From CAVUWL01 sp963700105 (GTDB lineage Bacteria; Actinomycetota; Thermoleophilia; Solirubrobacterales; 70-9), in NCBI GenBank assembly GCA_963700105.1, contig CAVOWL010000001.1:310001-374000 (forward strand): 64,000 nt of DNA, read 5' to 3'. Position 1 is the stretch's first letter, and each line of letters begins with the position of its first letter. Positions 60,919-64,000 of the stretch are shown here, in pieces. The position numbers and the translations under genes are program-made. The notes beneath the pieces are model-generated. The model made no database searches. It was not told where the DNA came from and saw nothing but the letters and a program-made list of their open reading frames with translations.

Positions 60919-61194
60919 GTGAACTCCAGGCAGCTCTACCGTCTCCGGGCCCCGGCCTCAGGTCGCGAGGCGCTTGCCTACGCGCAGCCGGGAACCGTCT
61001 ACGTCGACCGCGAGACCGGCGAGGAGATGGAGCCGGTGGCGATGGTGCTGCCACTGGCGCCCTCGGCCTCAGCCCTACCGCGCAGCCCCGAGAACCTGCG
61101 CGCCTGCCGCCGCTGCGATCAGCTGATCGGACTCGACGTCAGTGACTGCCCCTACTGCGGCCTGCGCCAGGAGGCACTTGCCGAGGGACCCTGA
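60919..61194 (+). CDS. Small zinc-ribbon protein
   Basis: 91 aa from GTG 60919; the frame stays open to 60829 but would overlap the glycosyltransferase start. The N-terminal half (SRQLYRLRAPASGREALAYAQPGTVYVDRETGEEMEPV) is a conserved-looking block, and the C-terminus has a four-cysteine ribbon, CRRCDQLIGLDVSDCPYCG. Cytosolic. Its pattern suggests a nucleic-acid or protein-binding role, but no named family was recognised. It ends 5 bp from a convergent gene. Confidence 0.65.
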   Translation: MNSRQLYRLRAPASGREALAYAQPGTVYVDRETGEEMEPVAMVLPLAPSASALPRSPENLRACRRCDQLIGLDVSDCPYCGLRQEALAEGP

Positions 61195-61199
61195 GCGCC

Positions 61200-61970
61200 C
61201 TAGGGCTTTTTCACCTCGGTGGCGGTATAGAGCAGGCGGGCATTTGAGTAGTAGCAGCCGTAGGTCTTCGTCTTGCCGGTGACCTGCTGGGGATGGCCGT
61301 CTTTGATGTCGTTTTTTGAGGTGCAGTGGCGGGGCAGGCGACTGCCGCGCCAGGTTTCATTTGACGCCACGTTGAAGGCAAACATCGGCGCCCAGGTGGG
61401 AACCGTCAGCGCCACCGTCTGACCGGCGAGAACAGTGAGCGGGCGTTCGAGCGCAAAGATCACGGTGCTGCCGAAATATTGATTCAGCACCTCGACCGGG
61501 CCCTGGCGAACCAGGGTGTACTGCGGTGGGCTGGCGGACCTGACCTGGCGCAGGATGCTGATCCTCGCCTCGGCGGGCTGGCCGAGAAATTCGTCGAAGA
61601 ACCCGACCTCGTTGGTGGTGGTCGCGGAGGTCTTGGTCGAGGGGCGCGAGAGGGTGATCGACCAGGCGACGACCTTGCCTTCGAACGGCGCCACGTAGGG
61701 TTTTGCCACCCCATCGGCCAGCGTCTGAAAGCCCGTGATGTGGCCCTCAACCCGACAGGGCGTGATCGCCACGTTGTTGACGATCTTGCCGGGGCAAGAC
61801 GGGGCCGGAGTGCTCGCCGTCTGGCCGAGGACGATCACCCGCGCCGGCGCCGAGGCGGCGGCCCCCGGCCAGCCGATCATGGATACGGCGGCGAGCAGGC
61901 AGGCTCCGAGCGCAGCGGCTACCAGCGCACGCGTTCGCTCGGATCGGCATTTGGCAGGATCGAAGGCCAT
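61200..61970 (-). CDS. Secreted protein of unknown function
   Basis: 256 aa with a signal peptide (ALVAAALGACLLAAVSMIGWPGAAASA, ~15-41). The mature part is beta-rich: KIVNNVAITPCRVEGHITGFQTLADG, KVVAWSITLSRPS, VGFFDEFLGQPAEARISILRQV, GSTVIFALERPLTVLAGQTVALTVPTWAP. Cysteines occur in pairs (APSCPGK, ITPCRVE, PRHCTSK, TYGCYYS), so disulfides are likely. The style is known from Thermoleophilia secreted proteins but the function is not. It converges with the zinc-ribbon gene. Confidence 0.75.
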   Translation of the reverse strand: MAFDPAKCRSERTRALVAAALGACLLAAVSMIGWPGAAASAPARVIVLGQTASTPAPSCPGKIVNNVAITPCRVEGHITGFQTLADGVAKPYVAPFEGKVVAWSITLSRPSTKTSATTTNEVGFFDEFLGQPAEARISILRQVRSASPPQYTLVRQGPVEVLNQYFGSTVIFALERPLTVLAGQTVALTVPTWAPMFAFNVASNETWRGSRLPRHCTSKNDIKDGHPQQVTGKTKTYGCYYSNARLLYTATEVKKP

Positions 61971-62102
61971 CGACTTCTAGGCAACACGGGCCAAGAGCCC
62001 CGGTTGCGGCCCGGATTGTGCCGCTCCCGCCGGGGAAATGCACCCAAGCATCGCTTTGTGCACGATCCCGGCCATCCCGCCTCTGTAGGCTTGGGCGGCC
62101 AG

Positions 62103-62306
62103 ATGGAGGCCTCAAAACGTGCAGATGAGTTCGTCCCGGCCGGGCTCGCCTCCCTCGGAATCGAAGCCGATGAGGTCGAGCTGGCGGTAATGGCCGCCGC
62201 CCACCAGCTCTTCTGGCCGCCGATCCTCGAGCTGTTGGCGCTCGACACAACCGTCGCTGCACCCGAACGCTACCCCGACCTCTCCAAGCCGCCCCCGAGC
62301 TCGTGA
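62103..62306 (+). CDS. Small AtzG-like protein coupled to an amidase
   Basis: 67 aa from ATG 62103; its stop overlaps the amidase GTG start by 4 bp (GTGA). It reads RADEFVPAGLASLGIEADEVELAVMAAAHQLFWPPILELLALD and ends in Pro-rich PERYPDLSKPPPSS. That pattern (a short helical protein with an acidic LGI-x-x-x-x-x-E segment, directly before an amidase) is that of DUF4089/AtzG-like proteins, which form a small subunit for AtzE-type hydrolases. Assignment is from size, position and pattern. Confidence 0.55.
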   Translation: MEASKRADEFVPAGLASLGIEADEVELAVMAAAHQLFWPPILELLALDTTVAAPERYPDLSKPPPSS

Positions 62307-63673
62307 GCGGCCTCGACCTGGGCCTGGCCAAGCAGGCGGCGGCGATCGCCGCCGGCGACCTCGACCCCGACGAGCTGCTCGATGCCGCCTTGGCGCGGAT
62401 CGAGCAGCGAAACCCGGCGATAAACGCAGTGGTTGAGACCTTCCCCGAGCGCTCGCGTGAAATGCTGAAAGCAGCGCCGCGGGGGGCGCTGTTTGGAGTC
62501 CCGGTGGTGATCAAGGACGAGTGGCCGCTGCCCTGGCGTGCCCAGCGCTTCGGCGCGGCCGAGATGTTTTCCCCAACCGGCCCCGCCGAATCGGGTCCCT
62601 ATCGGGCCCTGCGGGACTGCGGTGCCGTGATAGTCGGAGTCGCCAACATGCACGAGCTGGGCTCAAGCAGCACCGGCAACTTCTCCGTCTACGGCGCCGC
62701 CCACAACCCCTGGGATCTGGAGCGCTGCCCGGGCGGATCATCATCGGGCCCTGCCGCCGCGGTCGCCTCACGCCTCGTCGCGGGAGCGGTCGGCGCCGAT
62801 GGAATCGGCTCAATCCGCTTTCCCGCCGCCTACTGCGGGTTGACCGGACTGAAGCCGACCTTCGGTCGCGCGGCGATGGCAGGGCACCATATGGCAGCGG
62901 TCTCGTCGACGATCGTCTCCGGGCCGCTTTGCGCCGACGCCGGTGACTGCCGCCTGTTGGGATCGGTCCTCTACGGCGAGGAGCTGCGCGCTGGGGAGCC
63001 GCCGGCGCTGCGGATCGGCGTGGTCCGAGACTCGGTTTCTGAGGACGTCAGCGCCGAGGTGGGTGAGGCCTGTGGGGAGGCGATCGAGGCGCTGCGGCAG
63101 GCGAGCGGAGGAATCGTCCGAGAGATCTCACTTCCCGACATCGAGGTGGCGGCGCTGGCGACGGTTCTGATCGCCAACACAGAGGCCCTGGGGAACGTCT
63201 CGCCCCAGCGACTGAACCACCTGCACCCTGACCTCAGCCCCGTGAACCGAGGCTTCATCAAGTACCGGATGCTCCTACCGGCGGCGGCCAGCGTCAAGGC
63301 ATACCGAGTGCGTGACGTGATGCGAAGGCGGCTGCTAGGCGCCTTCGCCGAGGTCGATCTGATTGCCTGGCCGACCGTGCCCGCGGTCGCGCCACCGCTG
63401 CAGGCGCCGCTGGTCGAGCTGCCCTCGGGCACCCTCAGCGCCGACCAGGCAAACGTGCGCGGAGCCGGGTTGGCAAACCTGACCGGCATCCCCTCGATCA
63501 GCCTGCCGGTCGGCCTCGGCGCGGGGGATCTGCCAATTGGGCTGCAACTGCAGGCGCCGTGGGGGCGCGACGAGCTCCTCCTAGACGCCGCCGAGGCACT
63601 CGAGCGAGCCAACGGGCGAATCTGGGTGGAGGCGCTTCCGCCGCTGGCGCGAACCGCGCCGATCGACGCCTGA
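62303..63673 (+). CDS. Amidase-signature family hydrolase
   Basis: 456 aa, GTG start. Ser-cisSer-Lys catalytic triad: K71 in VPVVIKDEW, the Gly/Ser-rich block CPGGSSSGPAAAVAS (142-156) with the cis-Ser, and nucleophile S170 in GADGIGSIRFPAAYCGLTGLKPTFGR. The usual GADTGGS is here GADGIGS. C-terminal AGLANLTGIPSISLPVG and PIGLQLQAPWGRDELLL are typical. Physical coupling with the small upstream protein points to an AtzE/GatA-like two-subunit amidase, with substrate unknown. No GatB or GatC gene is nearby, so it is not tRNA amidotransferase by context. Confidence 0.9.
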   Translation: MSGLDLGLAKQAAAIAAGDLDPDELLDAALARIEQRNPAINAVVETFPERSREMLKAAPRGALFGVPVVIKDEWPLPWRAQRFGAAEMFSPTGPAESGPYRALRDCGAVIVGVANMHELGSSSTGNFSVYGAAHNPWDLERCPGGSSSGPAAAVASRLVAGAVGADGIGSIRFPAAYCGLTGLKPTFGRAAMAGHHMAAVSSTIVSGPLCADAGDCRLLGSVLYGEELRAGEPPALRIGVVRDSVSEDVSAEVGEACGEAIEALRQASGGIVREISLPDIEVAALATVLIANTEALGNVSPQRLNHLHPDLSPVNRGFIKYRMLLPAAASVKAYRVRDVMRRRLLGAFAEVDLIAWPTVPAVAPPLQAPLVELPSGTLSADQANVRGAGLANLTGIPSISLPVGLGAGDLPIGLQLQAPWGRDELLLDAAEALERANGRIWVEALPPLARTAPIDA

Positions 63674-64000
63674 TGGCGGCGATCGAGGTCGAGGGCCTGC
63701 AGCGCAGCTTCGATGACGTCCTCGCGGTGCGCGGCGTCGACCTCGAGGTCAAAGACGGCGCGATCTTCGGATTCCTCGGTCCCAACGGCGCCGGCAAGAC
63801 GACCACGGTGCGGATGCTCACCACACTCCTACTGCCGACCGGCGGCCGCGCCACCGTCGCCGGACACGATGTGGTCAAGGAGGCGCGAGCGGTGCGGGCG
63901 ACAATCGGTGTCGCTTTGCAGGAGGCGGCGCTTGACCCCCTGATGACCGGCCGCGAGCTGATCCGCCTGCAGGCAACGCTGCAGGGCCTCCCAGCCGCCG
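63673..64000 (+). CDS. ABC transporter ATP-binding protein (partial, 3' end off window)
   Basis: First ~109 aa; ATG overlaps the amidase stop by 1 bp (TGATG). Walker A reads GPNGAGKTTT at ~39-48, followed by a Q-loop region (IGVALQEAALDPLMTGRELI). The pattern is of the DrrA/daunorubicin-resistance ABC family, which normally pairs with an ABC-2 permease just downstream, outside the window. The signature and Walker B lie beyond the edge. Confidence 0.9.
   Translation, partial: MAAIEVEGLQRSFDDVLAVRGVDLEVKDGAIFGFLGPNGAGKTTTVRMLTTLLLPTGGRATVAGHDVVKEARAVRATIGVALQEAALDPLMTGRELIRLQATLQGLPAA

Noticed and set aside
62303..63673. Calling the amidase GatA of the tRNA amidotransferase
   Set aside because: No gatB or gatC is nearby and the coupled small protein looks AtzG-like.

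Overview
The window is high-GC DNA with dense genes, many GTG/TTG starts and many 4-bp stop/start overlaps. Several secreted families point to an actinobacterium of the class Thermoleophilia (Solirubrobacterales-like): giant NHL/Fn3/propeller proteins with a 'CPNxxVRQQTG...DCRAYELVS' signature, a secreted protein with an 'ALFFALGGSAIA ... STKQIKPSVLKKLKG' start followed by collagen-like repeats, and small secreted proteins of similar style. This placement is inference from family style; no rRNA gene is present.

Region 1 (1-14.2 kb, minus strand) is one operon of four very large secreted proteins in an A-B-A'-B' order. Two are NHL/propeller proteins (9200-13750 and 802-6300). Two belong to a second family (6297-9203, and 1-805 which runs off the window). 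All three junctions are 4-bp overlaps. A TTGACA promoter (14181-14210) precedes the operon, and a divergent double-TetR regulator gene follows.

Region 2 (14.4-33 kb) is a mosaic of single genes. It holds cell-wall enzymes (D,D-carboxypeptidase, L,D-transpeptidase), a GntR regulator, an aldo/keto reductase, a large polytopic membrane protein, msrA, an ABC exporter pair, an alpha/beta hydrolase, a VOC protein, a decayed DUF899 gene, a collagen-like secreted protein and tRNA-Pro(TGG).

Region 3 (33-47 kb) is metabolic: a DUF1015 protein, a PduO-type cobalamin adenosyltransferase, OsmC, an SDR, a NUDIX hydrolase, a rhodanese, then a beta-oxidation set (thiolase, acyl-CoA dehydrogenase, enoyl-CoA hydratase, 3-hydroxyacyl-CoA dehydrogenase) with a frameshifted pabC-like gene inside it, followed by greA and trxB.

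Region 4 (46-59.4 kb) is a respiratory island and the most interesting part. On the minus strand lies a normal A2-type aa3 cytochrome c oxidase: ctaC, ctaD, a tandem-domain stress-like protein, ctaE and a 57-aa membrane peptide. On the plus strand lies a second subunit II/subunit I pair (48203-50580), followed by ctaB, two small membrane proteins, a diheme lipoprotein cytochrome c, ctaA and a possible GxGD intramembrane protease. Aligned by eye without gaps to the normal CtaD, the second subunit I has lost five of six haem/CuB histidines and the cross-linked tyrosine. Its subunit II partner has lost both CuA cysteines and one CuA histidine. Both frames are fully open and translationally coupled. 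This looks like a maintained, non-catalytic haem-copper-oxidase-like complex and is the best candidate here for an undescribed system.

Region 5 (59.4-64 kb) holds a GT4 glycosyltransferase, a zinc-ribbon protein, a secreted protein, and a small AtzG-like protein coupled to an amidase and then to an ABC ATPase cut by the window end.

No CRISPR array, insertion sequence, prophage or rRNA was seen, and no convincing rho-independent terminator with a U-tract.
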